A stretch of DNA of 64,000 bases, taken from positions 62,001 through 126,000 of the forward strand of contig NZ_CAMKGL010000009.1 of assembly GCF_946227985.1 (NCBI RefSeq). The letters are read 5' to 3'. This document shows, piece after piece, positions 30,253 to 40,250 of this stretch; position 1 is the first letter of the stretch, and every line of letters starts with the position of its first letter. This DNA comes from Serratia quinivorans. GTDB taxonomy: Bacteria; Pseudomonadota; Gammaproteobacteria; Enterobacterales; Enterobacteriaceae. The position numbers and the translations under genes were made by a program. Under the pieces are notes generated by a model. It worked only from the letters and a program-made list of their open reading frames with translations. It did not search any database and was not told the DNA's origin.

Positions 30253-30390
30253 CGTGGTTGTCGGCGACCTCTTCAGTGTCGCTATGAGTCAGATCCTTCA
30301 TGGTCTGAAACAAGCTGGTGATACAACATCCCCCTGTTTCTGTGCTTCCACGCGTTGTTTACCCCTGTCACCCCAAGGGAGTTTTAGCAG

Positions 30391-31341
30391 ATGCTGAGCG
30401 CGTTTAAATTAGATAACAGCCGCCTGTCCCGTCTGGAGTTGGATGACTCCGATGACCTCACTACGTCACTGTGGGTTGACCTGGTTGAGCCGGAAGAGGG
30501 CGAACGTGAGCGCGTGCAAAACGAGCTGGGCCAAAGCCTGGCGACACGCCCGGAGCTGGATGATATCGAAGCCTCCGCGCGTTTCTTCGAAGACGAAGAC
30601 GGTCTGCATATTCACTCCTTCTTCTATTTTGAAGATGCGGAAGACCATGCCGGTAACTCCACCGTGGCTTTCACCATTCGCGATGGTCGCCTGTATACCC
30701 TGCGTGAGCGCGAACTGCCGGCATTTCGCCTGTATCGCATGCGCGCCCGTAACCTGACGATGGTTGACGGCAACGCCTACGAGCTGTTGCTGGATTTGTT
30801 CGAAACCAAGATTGAGCAGTTGGCGGACGAGATCGAAAACGTCTACAGCGATCTGGAAAAGCTCAGCCGGGTAATCATGGAAGGCCATCAGGGCGATGAA
30901 TACGACGAGGCGCTGTCGACGCTGGCCGAACTGGAAGATATCGGCTGGAAAGTCCGCTTGTGCCTGATGGATACCCAACGGGCGCTGAACTTCCTGGTGC
31001 GTAAGGCACGTTTGCCGACGGGTCAACTCGAACAGGCGCGTGAAGTGCTACGCGACATTGAATCCCTGCTGCCGCACAACGAATCCCTGTTCCAGAAAGT
31101 CAACTTCCTGATGCAGGCGGCGATGGGCTTTATCAATATCGAGCAGAACCGCATCATCAAGATCTTCTCGGTGGTTTCGGTGGTGTTCCTGCCGCCAACG
31201 CTGGTGGCTTCAAGCTACGGGATGAACTTTGAGTTTATGCCGGAGCTGAAGTGGTCGTTCGGGTATCCGGGCGCGATCAGCCTGATGATCCTGGCGGGGC
31301 TGGCCCCTTATCTGTATTTCAAGCGCAAGAACTGGCTGTAA
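30391..31341 (+). CDS. corA: CorA, magnesium/cobalt/nickel channel
   Basis: Pentameric inner-membrane Mg2+ channel of 316 residues. It has a large acidic cytoplasmic funnel, two C-terminal transmembrane helices, and the signature [12 protein letters not shown] linking them (GMN selectivity motif and MPEL loop). The chain ends in the basic KRKNWL. ATG 30391 has AAGGGAG 15 bases upstream and nearer GTTTTAGCAG, so initiation may be weak or regulated by the leader. Confidence 0.96.
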   Translation: MLSAFKLDNSRLSRLELDDSDDLTTSLWVDLVEPEEGERERVQNELGQSLATRPELDDIEASARFFEDEDGLHIHSFFYFEDAEDHAGNSTVAFTIRDGRLYTLRERELPAFRLYRMRARNLTMVDGNAYELLLDLFETKIEQLADEIENVYSDLEKLSRVIMEGHQGDEYDEALSTLAELEDIGWKVRLCLMDTQRALNFLVRKARLPTGQLEQAREVLRDIESLLPHNESLFQKVNFLMQAAMGFINIEQNRIIKIFSVVSVVFLPPTLVASSYGMNFEFMPELKWSFGYPGAISLMILAGLAPYLYFKRKNWL

Positions 31342-31346
31342 GCTGA

Positions 31347-31366
31347 CGGGCGAACCTGTTCGCCCG
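31347..31366 (+). terminator. Terminator after corA
   Basis: CGGGCGAA-CCTG-TTCGCCCG, 8-bp perfect stem five bases after the corA stop, followed by ATATTTCT. Confidence 0.75.
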
Positions 31367-31452
31367 ATATTTCTGCCGTTGGCCAACGCTTAGCCTACTA
31401 AATAGGGGTAGAATGCTTCTACGGCTTATCTGTCTGTAAGGCATGCGTTTTG

Positions 31453-32511
31453 ATGGAGAAGTTTCCCCGCGTGATCCAATGGTCAATCCTGCTGCTGGCT
31501 TCGCTGGTACTGGGGTTTGGCCTACAAGCATTCCATATTCCTGCCGCACTGTTGCTGGGTCCGATGATTGTCGGCGTAGCCATGGGGCTGTTGGGCGCCA
31601 CGGTGCGCATTCCCGGTTACCTGTTTATCGCCGCACAGGCGGTGCTGGGCTGCATGATTGCGCAAAGCCTTTCTCCTTCGATTCTCACGCCGTTACTTAA
31701 TGACTGGCCCCTGGTGCTGCTGGTGCTGATCGCTACGCTGCTGGCCAGTGGCATTTCCGGCTGGTGTCTGGTGCGCTTTAGCAGTTTACCGGGGCCGACG
31801 GGTGCCTGGGGGTCATCGCCTGGCGGAGCGTCGGCGATGGTGGCGATGGCCGGCGATTTTGGTGCAGACGTTCGATTGGTGGCATTCATGCAGTATCTGC
31901 GGGTGCTGTTTGTCGCAACGGCGGCAGCGATAGTGGCGCGTATTGGTCTCGGAGATGAGGCGGGTCACGGCAGCGCGGCACTGGAATGGTTCCCGTCGCT
32001 GGATTGGCGCTTCCCGGCGACGCTGGGCGTTGCCATTGTCGGTGCCTGGTTGGGGCCTCGCCTGCGTATTCCTTCGGGTGCCTTGTTGTTACCGATGATC
32101 ATCGGCGCAGCGCTGCATTCCAGCGGTGTGATGGCTTTGCAGGTGCCGGAATGGTTATTGGCGTTAGCCTACACCCTGATTGGCTGGAGCGTCGGGCTGC
32201 GTTTTACCCGACCGATATTTTTGTTGGCGTTGCGTACCCTGCCGCAGATGGTGGTGTCGATAGTCGCGCTGATGTTGCTTTGCGGCCTGCTGGCATGGAT
32301 GCTGACGCATTTTCTGCCGGTAGATTTGATGACCGCCTATCTGGCGACCAGTCCGGGCGGGTTGGATACCGTGGCAATCATTGCGGCGGGCAGCCGGGTA
32401 GATATGTCTTTTGTGATGGCGATGCAGACGCTGCGGTTGTTCACGATCTTGCTGACGGGGCCGGCGATGGCGCGGTTTATTTCCAACCGCGCCGCGCCGG
32501 CATCAACCTGA
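31453..32511 (+). CDS. AbrB-family membrane protein (duplicated AbrB domain)
   Basis: 352-residue membrane protein with about ten hydrophobic segments arranged as two similar halves, each with a glycine-rich LLGPMI-type stretch (LLLGPMIVGVAMG in the first, LLLPMIIGAALHSSG in the second) and a SPGG motif (SSPGGASAMV; TSPGGLDTVA). This is the AbrB-duplication family sometimes mislabelled ammonia monooxygenase; E. coli AbrB is a member. Its substrate is not established. ATG 31453 chosen; a TTG precedes it. Convergent with rarD. Confidence 0.83.
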   Translation: MEKFPRVIQWSILLLASLVLGFGLQAFHIPAALLLGPMIVGVAMGLLGATVRIPGYLFIAAQAVLGCMIAQSLSPSILTPLLNDWPLVLLVLIATLLASGISGWCLVRFSSLPGPTGAWGSSPGGASAMVAMAGDFGADVRLVAFMQYLRVLFVATAAAIVARIGLGDEAGHGSAALEWFPSLDWRFPATLGVAIVGAWLGPRLRIPSGALLLPMIIGAALHSSGVMALQVPEWLLALAYTLIGWSVGLRFTRPIFLLALRTLPQMVVSIVALMLLCGLLAWMLTHFLPVDLMTAYLATSPGGLDTVAIIAAGSRVDMSFVMAMQTLRLFTILLTGPAMARFISNRAAPAST

Positions 32512-32519
32512 CATTGGCA

Positions 32520-33407
32520 TTAACGCAGTTTGCGCTGGGTGTAGAGCGCGTCGAGAATAAACAACAGCAACGCCGCCCAGATAAAGCCGAAGGTCACCAG
32601 CTTGTCCTGACCGACGGTTTCACCGTAAAAGGTGACGGCCAGCAGGAACATCAGCGTGGGGCCGAGGTACTGGAAGAAGCCGAGCGTCGACAGGCGCAGA
32701 CGGGTAGCCGCAGCGGTAAAGAACAGCAGCGGTATGGTAGTGACGATACCGGCCGCCACCAGCAACAGGTTCAGCGACCAGGCATTGGCACCGAGATGGC
32801 TGGTCGGGCTGTCGGCGAACAGGAACAGATAGGCCGCAGCCACCGGCAGCAGCCACAGGGTTTCTATCAGCATGCCGGTTTGCGCGTCGATGGCGATCTT
32901 CTTGCGCAGCAGGCCGTAAAAGGCAAAGCTGAACGCCAGTCCCAGGCCGATAATCGGTAGTGAGCCGAATTGCCATAGTTGGATCAGGACGCCGGCAAAA
33001 GCCAGTATCACCGCCAGCCATTGCATACGACGGAAGCGTTCGCCCAGGAACAACATCCCAAGCAGCACATTCACCAGCGGATTAATGAAATAGCCCAGGC
33101 TGGCTTCCAGCATATGGTGGTTATTCACCGCCCAGATAAACAGCAGCCAGTTGCCACCGATCAACAACGCGGTCACCGCCAGCAACAATAGCCGTTTACG
33201 GTTGTGGCAGGCGGCCCGCACCTGTGACCAGTTACGTCCGAGAGTGATCAGCGCCAGCATAAAGAAGAACGACCAAATCACCCGATGGGTGAGGATCTCA
33301 TCGGCAGGTACCTGCTGGATCAGTTTGAAATAGGCCGGGGCGATACCCCAAATAAAATAGGCGGCCAGAGCAAAGAAGATGCCCTGTCGTGTTTGTTGTG
33401 CGTCCAT
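32520..33407 (-). CDS. rarD: RarD, EamA/DMT-family transporter
   Basis: Drug/metabolite transporter superfamily protein of 295 residues with ten predicted helices in two EamA repeats; opening MDAQQTRQGIFFALAAYFIWGIAP and core EASLGYFINPLVNVLLGM are RarD hallmarks. Chloramphenicol resistance was the historical label, but the physiological substrate is unclear. ATG 33407 is taken; the frame extends upstream to 33476 without family similarity. Confidence 0.92.
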   Translation of the reverse strand: MDAQQTRQGIFFALAAYFIWGIAPAYFKLIQQVPADEILTHRVIWSFFFMLALITLGRNWSQVRAACHNRKRLLLLAVTALLIGGNWLLFIWAVNNHHMLEASLGYFINPLVNVLLGMLFLGERFRRMQWLAVILAFAGVLIQLWQFGSLPIIGLGLAFSFAFYGLLRKKIAIDAQTGMLIETLWLLPVAAAYLFLFADSPTSHLGANAWSLNLLLVAAGIVTTIPLLFFTAAATRLRLSTLGFFQYLGPTLMFLLAVTFYGETVGQDKLVTFGFIWAALLLFILDALYTQRKLR

Positions 33408-33472
33408 AGACGTTACTCGGATGGGGAAAACGGAGATGCGGTGAGTGTACTGAAGACGCTCACCGCACACAA

Positions 33473-33943
33473 TCACCCGACCAGGTAGGTGGCAGTGGCG
33501 CTGGCGATATGCAGGCCATCGTGGTTATGCAGTTCGACGCGGGCGACCGCGACTTTGTTGCCGCTGCGCAATACGCTGGCGGCGGCAACGAAATGCTCGC
33601 CACGGCCAGGGCGCAGATAGTCAACGCGCAGATCGATGGTTCCCATACGGGAAAGACGAGTGGCGACTTCTTCTTCGATCAACGGATCCAGACGCATCAG
33701 TACGCTGCCGGCACATGCCAAACCCGCCGCAACGTCCAGCACCGAGGCGATCACGCCGCCGTGCAGAATTTTCTGGGCGGCATTGCCCACCAGCTTGGGC
33801 TGGTTGGTGAAACTCAGCTCAACGTAGTCGTCGTCAAAGCGGCGCAGTTCCAAGCCCAGCTCGCGGTTAAACGGCATGTGATAAACAAAGATTTCGCCAA
33901 TTTTCTGGCGGGCAGCTTCAAGAGTCAGTGGTGTGGTAGACAT
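33473..33943 (-). CDS. yigI: YigI, hotdog-fold acyl-CoA thioesterase
   Basis: 156-residue PaaI/YigI-type thioesterase with the hotdog motif [18 protein letters not shown] (catalytic aspartate in LDVA) and the strand [15 protein letters not shown]. In E. coli YigI acts on medium and long acyl-CoAs. It lies upstream of rarD on the same strand; its stop overlaps the untranslated region of rarD. Confidence 0.9.
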   Translation of the reverse strand: MSTTPLTLEAARQKIGEIFVYHMPFNRELGLELRRFDDDYVELSFTNQPKLVGNAAQKILHGGVIASVLDVAAGLACAGSVLMRLDPLIEEEVATRLSRMGTIDLRVDYLRPGRGEHFVAAASVLRSGNKVAVARVELHNHDGLHIASATATYLVG

Positions 33944-34143
33944 AAATACCCATTCATTTCTGTGTAATAGGGGGAGCTAACTGGTCAGTCCAGGTTAACC
34001 GTTTGTTGATATTATGCCTATATCTTGTTGCTTTCCAGACTAATCCAATAAATACACGCCGCACTGCTGTAAAACTCCCTTTGTGTGTAAAATGGCCTGT
34101 TTTTATTTCAGCGTTTGTCATTTTATGTTGGGGTGAGGAAGTT

Positions 34144-35022
34144 ATGCGCATTTTGACCGGGGTCGTTTTGGCCACGCTGGCGGCAGCACCGCTGGTACAG
34201 GCAGAAGAAGCCAAAGAGCAGCAAATTCATGATAAACCGGCGGTGCGTGGCAGCATTATTGCCAATATGCTGCAGGATCACGACAACCCATTCACGCTGT
34301 ATCCGTATGACACCAACTATGTGCTATATACCGATACCAGCAATATCAACAAAGAGGCTATCAAGTCCTATAACTGGGCTGATAATGCGCGCAAGGATGA
34401 AGTGAAATACCAGCTCAGCCTGGCGTTCCCGCTGTGGCGCGGCATTCTTGGCGACAACTCGGTGCTGGGCGCGTCTTATACTCAGCGCTCCTGGTGGCAA
34501 CTTTCCAACCACAGTGAGTCATCACCGTTTCGTGAGACCAACTACGAACCGCAGGTGTTCCTGGGGTGGGCGACTGATTACAGCTTCGCCGGCTGGACAC
34601 TGCGTGACGTTGAAGTGGGCTTGAATCACCAGTCCAACGGCCGCTCTGATCCCACTTCCCGCAGCTGGAACCGGGGTTACGCCCGCTTTATGGCGCAAAA
34701 CGGCAACTGGCAGGTGGATCTCAAACCCTGGTTCCGCTTCGCGGAAAGCGACAGCAGCGACGATAACCCGGATATCACCAAATATATGGGCTATTACCGC
34801 CTGAAAGTGGGTTATGCCTGGGGTGACAGCGTGTTCAGTGTCGACAGTCACTACAACTGGAACAGCGGCTATGGCGGCGCGGAATTAGGCTGGAGCTATC
34901 CGATCAGCAAGCATGTGCGTTTCTATACCCAGGTGTTCAGCGGCTACGGCGAATCCTTGATTGATTACAACTTCCGGCAGACACGGGTTGGCGTTGGTGT
35001 CATGCTTAACGATATTATGTAA
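34144..35022 (+). CDS. pldA: PldA, outer-membrane phospholipase A1
   Basis: Twelve-stranded outer-membrane beta-barrel that degrades phospholipids mislocalised to the outer leaflet. 292 residues with a signal peptide (MRILTGVVLATLAAAPLVQA). The catalytic His and Ser are in GLNHQSNGR and the third residue Asn in the following SRSWNRGY. Aromatic girdle residues alternate along the strands, and the chain ends GVGVMLNDIM. ATG 34144 has GTGAGGA upstream; the frame is open to 34003 but lacks a signal sequence there. Confidence 0.95.
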   Translation: MRILTGVVLATLAAAPLVQAEEAKEQQIHDKPAVRGSIIANMLQDHDNPFTLYPYDTNYVLYTDTSNINKEAIKSYNWADNARKDEVKYQLSLAFPLWRGILGDNSVLGASYTQRSWWQLSNHSESSPFRETNYEPQVFLGWATDYSFAGWTLRDVEVGLNHQSNGRSDPTSRSWNRGYARFMAQNGNWQVDLKPWFRFAESDSSDDNPDITKYMGYYRLKVGYAWGDSVFSVDSHYNWNSGYGGAELGWSYPISKHVRFYTQVFSGYGESLIDYNFRQTRVGVGVMLNDIM

Positions 35023-35070
35023 TCCGGCCGTCATAAAGGCGGCGTTTTGCTACAAAAAATGGGGAAGTGT

Positions 35071-36903
35071 GTGTCAACCGCAGCAGTGATAAACAAAGAG
35101 TTGCTGGCAGAGCAGGTATTACGCGATACCTTCGGCTACCAGCAATTCCGACCGGGTCAACAAACGATTATCAACACGGCGATCGGCGGGCAGGATTGCC
35201 TGGTGGTGATGCCGACCGGCGGCGGTAAATCGTTGTGCTACCAAATCCCGGCGCTGGTGATGGATGGCCTGACGTTAGTGGTTTCCCCGTTGATCTCATT
35301 GATGAAAGATCAGGTCGATCAGTTGCTGGCCTATGGCGTCTCCGCTGCCTGCTATAACTCGACCCAGACGCGCGAGCAACAGCTTGAGGTGATGGCGGGT
35401 TGCCGCAGCGGCCAGATCAAAATGCTTTATATCGCTCCCGAGCGGCTGATGATGGACAGCTTCCTCGATCAGCTCGGCGGCAACCCTCCCGCCTTGCTGG
35501 CGGTGGATGAAGCGCACTGTATTTCTCAATGGGGTCACGACTTCCGGCCTGAATACCGTGCATTGGGGCTGTTGAAGCAACGCTTCCCGGATATGCCGGT
35601 GATCGCGCTGACCGCGACCGCTGATGAATCGACCCGTGGTGACATAGTCCGTCTGCTGGCACTGCAGGAGCCGCTGGTGCAGGTCAGCAGCTTTGACCGG
35701 CCAAACATCCGCTATACGCTGGTGGAGAAGTTCAAGCCGCTCGACCAATTGTGGCGGTTTGTGCAGGACCAACGCGGCAAAAGCGGCATCATTTACTGCA
35801 ACAGCCGCGCCAAGGTAGAAGACACCACTGCACGCCTGCAAAGCCGTGGGTTGAGCGTGGGTGCCTATCATGCCGGGTTGGACAACGACCGCCGCGCGCA
35901 GGTGCAGGAAGCGTTCCAGCGGGATGATTTACAGGTGGTGGTCGCCACCGTCGCCTTCGGCATGGGCATTAACAAACCCAACGTGCGCTTTGTGGTGCAC
36001 TTTGATATTCCGCGCAATATCGAATCTTATTATCAGGAAACCGGCCGTGCCGGTCGCGATGGCTTACCGGCCGAGGCGATCCTGCTGTATGACCCGGCCG
36101 ATATGGCCTGGCTGCGCCGCTGTCTGGAGGAAAAGCCCGCCGGGCAGCAACTGGATATTGAGCGCCACAAGTTGAACGCCATGGGGGCTTTCGCCGAAGC
36201 GCAAACCTGTCGTCGGTTGGTGCTACTCAACTATTTTGGCGAAGGTAAACATCAGAACTGCGGCAACTGCGATATCTGCCTGGATCCCCCCAAGCGTTAC
36301 GATGGACTGGAAGATGCGCGCAAGGCGTTGTCCTGTGTGTATCGCGTCGGCCAGCGTTTCGGGCTGGGATACATTGTCGAGGTACTGCGCGGTTCCAATA
36401 ACCAGCGTATCCGCGAATACGGGCACGAGAAACTGCCGGTGTACGGCATTGGCCGCGAGCAGACCACCGAACACTGGACCAGCGTGCTGCGTCAGTTGAT
36501 CCACCTGGGCTTTATCACCCAGAACATTGCCATGCACTCGGCGCTGCAACTGACCGAGGCCGCGCGCCCGGTGTTGCGGGGGGAGCTGGAACTGCAACTG
36601 GCGGTACCGCGCATCCAAAGCCTGAAGGCCCGCAGCGGCAGTAACCAAAAGTCCTACGGCGGCAATTACGATCGCAAACTGTTCGCCAAATTGCGCAAGT
36701 TGCGAAAATCGATTGCCGACGAAGAAAATATCCCGCCTTATGTGGTGTTTAACGATGCCACCTTGTTGGAAATGGCGGAACAGATGCCTATCAAGGCCGG
36801 CGACCTGTTGAGCGTTAACGGTGTCGGTCAGCGCAAGCTGGAACGTTTTGGCGCGCCGTTTATGGCGATGATCCGCGATCACCTCGATAATGACGAAGAT
36901 TAA
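35071..36903 (+). CDS. recQ: RecQ, ATP-dependent DNA helicase
   Basis: SF2 3'-5' helicase of the RecF pathway. About 610 residues: motif 0 [10 protein letters not shown], Walker [25 protein letters not shown] (motif II plus aromatic loop), [12 protein letters not shown] (motif VI), a zinc-binding domain with [12 protein letters not shown]...CGNCDIC, a winged helix, and a C-terminal HRDC domain from about residue 530. The start is uncertain: GTG 35071 follows GGGGAAG and gives the E. coli length; ATG 35059 and TTG 35047 are alternatives. Confidence 0.94.
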   Translation: MSTAAVINKELLAEQVLRDTFGYQQFRPGQQTIINTAIGGQDCLVVMPTGGGKSLCYQIPALVMDGLTLVVSPLISLMKDQVDQLLAYGVSAACYNSTQTREQQLEVMAGCRSGQIKMLYIAPERLMMDSFLDQLGGNPPALLAVDEAHCISQWGHDFRPEYRALGLLKQRFPDMPVIALTATADESTRGDIVRLLALQEPLVQVSSFDRPNIRYTLVEKFKPLDQLWRFVQDQRGKSGIIYCNSRAKVEDTTARLQSRGLSVGAYHAGLDNDRRAQVQEAFQRDDLQVVVATVAFGMGINKPNVRFVVHFDIPRNIESYYQETGRAGRDGLPAEAILLYDPADMAWLRRCLEEKPAGQQLDIERHKLNAMGAFAEAQTCRRLVLLNYFGEGKHQNCGNCDICLDPPKRYDGLEDARKALSCVYRVGQRFGLGYIVEVLRGSNNQRIREYGHEKLPVYGIGREQTTEHWTSVLRQLIHLGFITQNIAMHSALQLTEAARPVLRGELELQLAVPRIQSLKARSGSNQKSYGGNYDRKLFAKLRKLRKSIADEENIPPYVVFNDATLLEMAEQMPIKAGDLLSVNGVGQRKLERFGAPFMAMIRDHLDNDED

Positions 36904-36915
36904 GGGCAATAAATC

Positions 36916-37542
36916 ATGCTGATGCTGTTTCTGACCGTGGCACTGGTGCACCTGATTGCGCTGATGAGCCCGGGGCCGGACTTCTTTTTTGTTTCGCAAA
37001 CCGCTGCCAGCCGCTCGCGCCGTGAGGCGATGATGGGCGTACTGGGCATTTCACTGGGTATCGTGGTGTGGGCGGGCGTAGCCTTGATGGGCCTGCACCT
37101 GATCCTGCAAAAAATGGCCTGGTTGCACCAAATCATCATGGTTGGCGGTGGGATTTACCTGTGCTGGATGGGCTGGCAACTGTTGCGCTCCGCCCGTTCT
37201 CAAAATGCCCGGTCGGTGCCTGCGGCGGAGGTGAAAGTGGCTTTGCCGAAGCCTGGGCGCAGCTTTATCCGTGGCTTTCTGACCAACTTGTCCAACCCGA
37301 AGGCGGTTATCTATTTCGGCAGCGTATTTTCACTGTTTGTGGGTGACGACGTCGGGGCCGGTGCGCGCTGGGGCTTGTTCTTGCTGATCATCGCTGAGAC
37401 ATTTGTCTGGTTCAGCCTGGTGGCGGTGGTGTTTGCATTGCCGACCATGCGCCGTGGCTATCAACGGCTGGCCAAGTGGATAGACGGACTGGCGGGGGTG
37501 CTGTTTACCGGTTTTGGTTTACACCTGATCTTTACCCGCTAA
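36916..37542 (+). CDS. rhtC: RhtC, threonine exporter
   Basis: LysE/RhtB-superfamily inner-membrane efflux protein of 208 residues and about six helices. The N-terminal signature ALMSPGPDFFFVSQTA and the middle motif FLTNLSNPKAVIYFGS are typical. RhtC exports threonine and some homoserine. Twelve bases after recQ and convergent with its paralogue rhtB, the order recQ-rhtC/rhtB-pldB of E. coli. Confidence 0.94.
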   Translation: MLMLFLTVALVHLIALMSPGPDFFFVSQTAASRSRREAMMGVLGISLGIVVWAGVALMGLHLILQKMAWLHQIIMVGGGIYLCWMGWQLLRSARSQNARSVPAAEVKVALPKPGRSFIRGFLTNLSNPKAVIYFGSVFSLFVGDDVGAGARWGLFLLIIAETFVWFSLVAVVFALPTMRRGYQRLAKWIDGLAGVLFTGFGLHLIFTR

Positions 37543-37562
37543 ACACTGCCGTACAGATTTTG

Positions 37563-37591
37563 AGGGCCGAACTGCCATGTTCGGCCCTTTT
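37563..37591 (+). terminator. Bidirectional terminator between rhtC and rhtB
   Basis: AGGGCCGAAC-TGCCAT-GTTCGGCCCTTTT, a 10-bp stem with TTTT on the plus strand, 20 bases after the rhtC stop and 4 before the rhtB stop. Confidence 0.8.
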
Positions 37592-37594
37592 GCT

Positions 37595-38215
37595 TTATGC
37601 CTTCCTGGCCGTAGCCAGCAGCCCGGCCACCAGAATAAACAGTGAACCGAAAATACGGTTTAACAACTGCATCTGGCGAGGCGTCTTCAGCCAACCGGCA
37701 ATGCGGGTGGCCAGCGTGGCGTAGCCAATCATGACAAAAATATCCACAACCACGGTGGTGATACCGAGCACCAGGTACTGCTCGGCCTGCGGTTGGTTGG
37801 GCAAAATAAACTGTGGGAACAGTGCGGCCAGAAACACGATGCTTTTCGGGTTGGTCAGATTCACCAGCACGGCACGGCGGAACAGACGGCGACGCGGCAT
37901 AGTGCCTGCCAGCGTATGCAAGTCCAGCGAACCAGCAGCGCGCCACTGTTGAATGCCAAGCCACACCAGATAGGCGGCACCGAACCACTTCAGCATTTCA
38001 AACGCCAGCAGTGACTGCGATACCAGCGCACCCAGACCAATACCTACCAGTACGATATGCAGGCTCAGCCCGACCTGCAGGCCGGCAATGGACGCCGCTG
38101 CGCCACGATAACCGTGGCTGATACCGGTACTCATGGTGTTAATTGCTCCTGAGCCGGGTGACAGGCTGAGGATAAGAGTAGTCAGCAGATAGGTTAACCA
38201 CCAGTCCAAGGTCAT
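37595..38215 (-). CDS. rhtB: RhtB, homoserine/homoserine-lactone exporter
   Basis: 206-residue LysE/RhtB-superfamily exporter with about six helices. The family start [21 protein letters not shown] and the middle [19 protein letters not shown] are present. ATG 38215 ([11 protein letters not shown]) is chosen; the in-frame extension to 38239 is not conserved. Divergent from pldB. Confidence 0.94.
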   Translation of the reverse strand: MTLDWWLTYLLTTLILSLSPGSGAINTMSTGISHGYRGAAASIAGLQVGLSLHIVLVGIGLGALVSQSLLAFEMLKWFGAAYLVWLGIQQWRAAGSLDLHTLAGTMPRRRLFRRAVLVNLTNPKSIVFLAALFPQFILPNQPQAEQYLVLGITTVVVDIFVMIGYATLATRIAGWLKTPRQMQLLNRIFGSLFILVAGLLATARKA

Positions 38216-38350
38216 TGCAGTACTCCCTGAAAGCGCCAATTTGTGCCAAAATGATGCGTTTTTTGTAAGAATTGAATCACAATACGCTAGTATTATTTCT
38301 TGTGCCAGAGGTCACATTTTTGCCACTGGTAGCTCAGGGAAAAGCACTTG

Positions 38351-39388
38351 ATGACGTCGTTTACTCTCAGCACTGATGATTGGTTAACGCGTGAAAGGCA
38401 GTTTGCTGCTTTCGCCACGGGACCGCTGCTGGACTTTTGGCGGCAGCGTGAGGAGGGTGAGTTCAGTGGCGTCGGCGGCGTACCTATCCGTTTTGTGCGT
38501 TTCAGTTCCTCTCGCCATCGGCGGGTGGTGGTGATCAGCCCCGGTCGTATCGAAAGTTATATTAAATATCCCGAGGTTGCCTACGATCTGTTCCATTGCG
38601 GCTATGACGTGATGATTTTGGATCATCGCGGGCAAGGCCGTTCCGGCCGTTTGCTGACTGATACGCACCGTGGTCATGTGATAAACTTTGCCGATTACGT
38701 CGACGACTTCGCCCAGTTTTATCAGCAGGAAGTGGTGCCACTGGGTTACCGGCAACACTTTGCGTTGGCTCACTCGATGGGCGGTGCGATCCTGGCGCAG
38801 TTTCTGGCCCGCCAGCCACAAGCATTTGACGCTGCTGCGTTCTGTGCACCGATGTTCGGCATTTATTTGCCGATGCCAGGCTGGATGGCCAACCGCATTC
38901 TGAACTGGACGGAGAAGCACCCGAGGGTGCGCGATTACTATGCGATAGGGACCGGTCAGTGGCGACCGCTACCCTATGTGGTCAACGTGTTGACCCACAG
39001 CCGTGAGCGCTATCGCCGCTGTTTGCGTTATTACGCCGATTATCCCGAGTTGCAGGTGGGGGGGCCAACCTACCACTGGGTACGGGAAAGCCTGCAGGCC
39101 GGACGAGAAATCATCGCCCAGGCGGCTAAAATCACCACGCCGCTATTATTATTGCAGGCCGGTGAGGAACGGGTGGTCGACAACCGTTCCCATCAGGCTT
39201 TTTGTCAGGCATTGTCAGAAGCGGGGCATCCCTGTGAAGGGGGAAAACCGCAGGTTATCGAAGGCGCACGGCATGAGATCCTGTTTGAGCGGGACGCGAT
39301 GCGCGCCGAAGCATTGAGCGCAATCCTGCGCTTCTTTGCTCAACACTTAGGTGGTACCCCTACCGCCGACCACACCATTAGAGGTTAG
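38351..39388 (+). CDS. pldB: PldB, lysophospholipase L2
   Basis: 345-residue alpha/beta-hydrolase (serine aminopeptidase S33 type). DHRGQGRSGR is near residue 95, the nucleophile elbow is AHSMGG, and the catalytic histidine is in EGARHEILFE near the C-terminus. It hydrolyses lysophospholipids at the inner membrane and can transfer acyl groups to phosphatidylglycerol. TTG 38348 immediately precedes ATG 38351; ATG chosen. Followed twelve bases later by yigL, as in E. coli. Confidence 0.94.
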   Translation: MTSFTLSTDDWLTRERQFAAFATGPLLDFWRQREEGEFSGVGGVPIRFVRFSSSRHRRVVVISPGRIESYIKYPEVAYDLFHCGYDVMILDHRGQGRSGRLLTDTHRGHVINFADYVDDFAQFYQQEVVPLGYRQHFALAHSMGGAILAQFLARQPQAFDAAAFCAPMFGIYLPMPGWMANRILNWTEKHPRVRDYYAIGTGQWRPLPYVVNVLTHSRERYRRCLRYYADYPELQVGGPTYHWVRESLQAGREIIAQAAKITTPLLLLQAGEERVVDNRSHQAFCQALSEAGHPCEGGKPQVIEGARHEILFERDAMRAEALSAILRFFAQHLGGTPTADHTIRG

Positions 39389-39399
39389 AAATTACCGCT

Positions 39400-40200
39400 A
39401 TGTATCACGTCGTCGCTTCCGATTTAGATGGCACGCTGCTGTCACCCGACCATACCCTGTCACCTTACGCCAAAGAGACACTGAAGCTGCTGACCCAGCG
39501 TGGCGTACATTTTGTCTTTGCTACCGGCCGTCATCATATCGACGTTGCGCAGATCCGCGATAACCTCGAGATCAGCGCCTTTATGATCACCTCCAACGGC
39601 GCTCGCGTGCATAACACTGACGGCGAGCTGATTTTCAGCCACAACTTGGCCGAAGACATTGCCCGCGATCTCTACGGTATGCTGCATAACGATCCGGACA
39701 TCACCACTAACGTTTATCGTAATGACGACTGGTTCATTAACCGCGAAAGTCCGGAGCAGGAAGAGTTCTTCCGTGAGTCTATTTTCCAGTACCAACTGTT
39801 CGAGCCGGGCCTGCTGGAAACCGATGGCGTGTGCAAGGTGTACTTCACCTGTGACGATCATGAAAAGCTGTTGCCGCTGGAAGATGCCATCAATGCGCGT
39901 TGGGGCGATCGGGTTAACGTCAGTTTCTCGTTCCCAACCTGTCTGGAAGTGATGGCCGGTGGCGTGTCAAAAGGCCATGCGCTGGAAGAAGTGGCCAAGA
40001 TCATCGGCTATACGTTGAAAGAGTGCATTGCCTTCGGCGATGGTATGAATGACCTGGAAATGCTGTCGATGGCCGGCAAAGGGTGCATCATGCGCGACGC
40101 GCATCAGCGCCTGAAAGACAAGTTGCCGGCGCTGGAAGTGATCGGCTCCAACGTTGATGATGCGGTGCCGCACTACCTGCGCAAGATGTTCCTGGGTTGA
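39400..40200 (+). CDS. yigL: YigL, HAD sugar/pyridoxal phosphatase
   Basis: 266-residue Cof-type (class IIB) HAD phosphatase. Motif I is DLDGTLLSPDH at residue 8, motif II TSNG, motif III GVSKGHAL, and motif IV FGDGMNDLEML. In E. coli YigL dephosphorylates pyridoxal phosphate and sugar phosphates and is induced post-transcriptionally by SgrS during glucose-phosphate stress. Last gene of the pldB-yigL pair, before the accessory sugar cluster. Confidence 0.94.
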   Translation: MYHVVASDLDGTLLSPDHTLSPYAKETLKLLTQRGVHFVFATGRHHIDVAQIRDNLEISAFMITSNGARVHNTDGELIFSHNLAEDIARDLYGMLHNDPDITTNVYRNDDWFINRESPEQEEFFRESIFQYQLFEPGLLETDGVCKVYFTCDDHEKLLPLEDAINARWGDRVNVSFSFPTCLEVMAGGVSKGHALEEVAKIIGYTLKECIAFGDGMNDLEMLSMAGKGCIMRDAHQRLKDKLPALEVIGSNVDDAVPHYLRKMFLG

Positions 40201-40206
40201 TATGAA

Positions 40207-40228
40207 CAGGGCGCCTTACGGCGCCCTG
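40207..40228 (+). terminator. Terminator after yigL
   Basis: CAGGGCGCC-TTAC-GGCGCCCTG, a 9-bp perfect stem. Nineteen bases of it (40209-40227) are identical to the terminator at the far end of the sugar cluster (51339-51357). Confidence 0.75.
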
Positions 40229-40250
40229 TATGTCTGGAGTACATGAAGGT

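Noticed and set aside
31986-32960. Plus-strand frame of 324 codons across the end of the AbrB-family gene and rarD
   Set aside because: Shadow of two real genes on both strands; no domain and Arg/Gln-rich low-complexity product.
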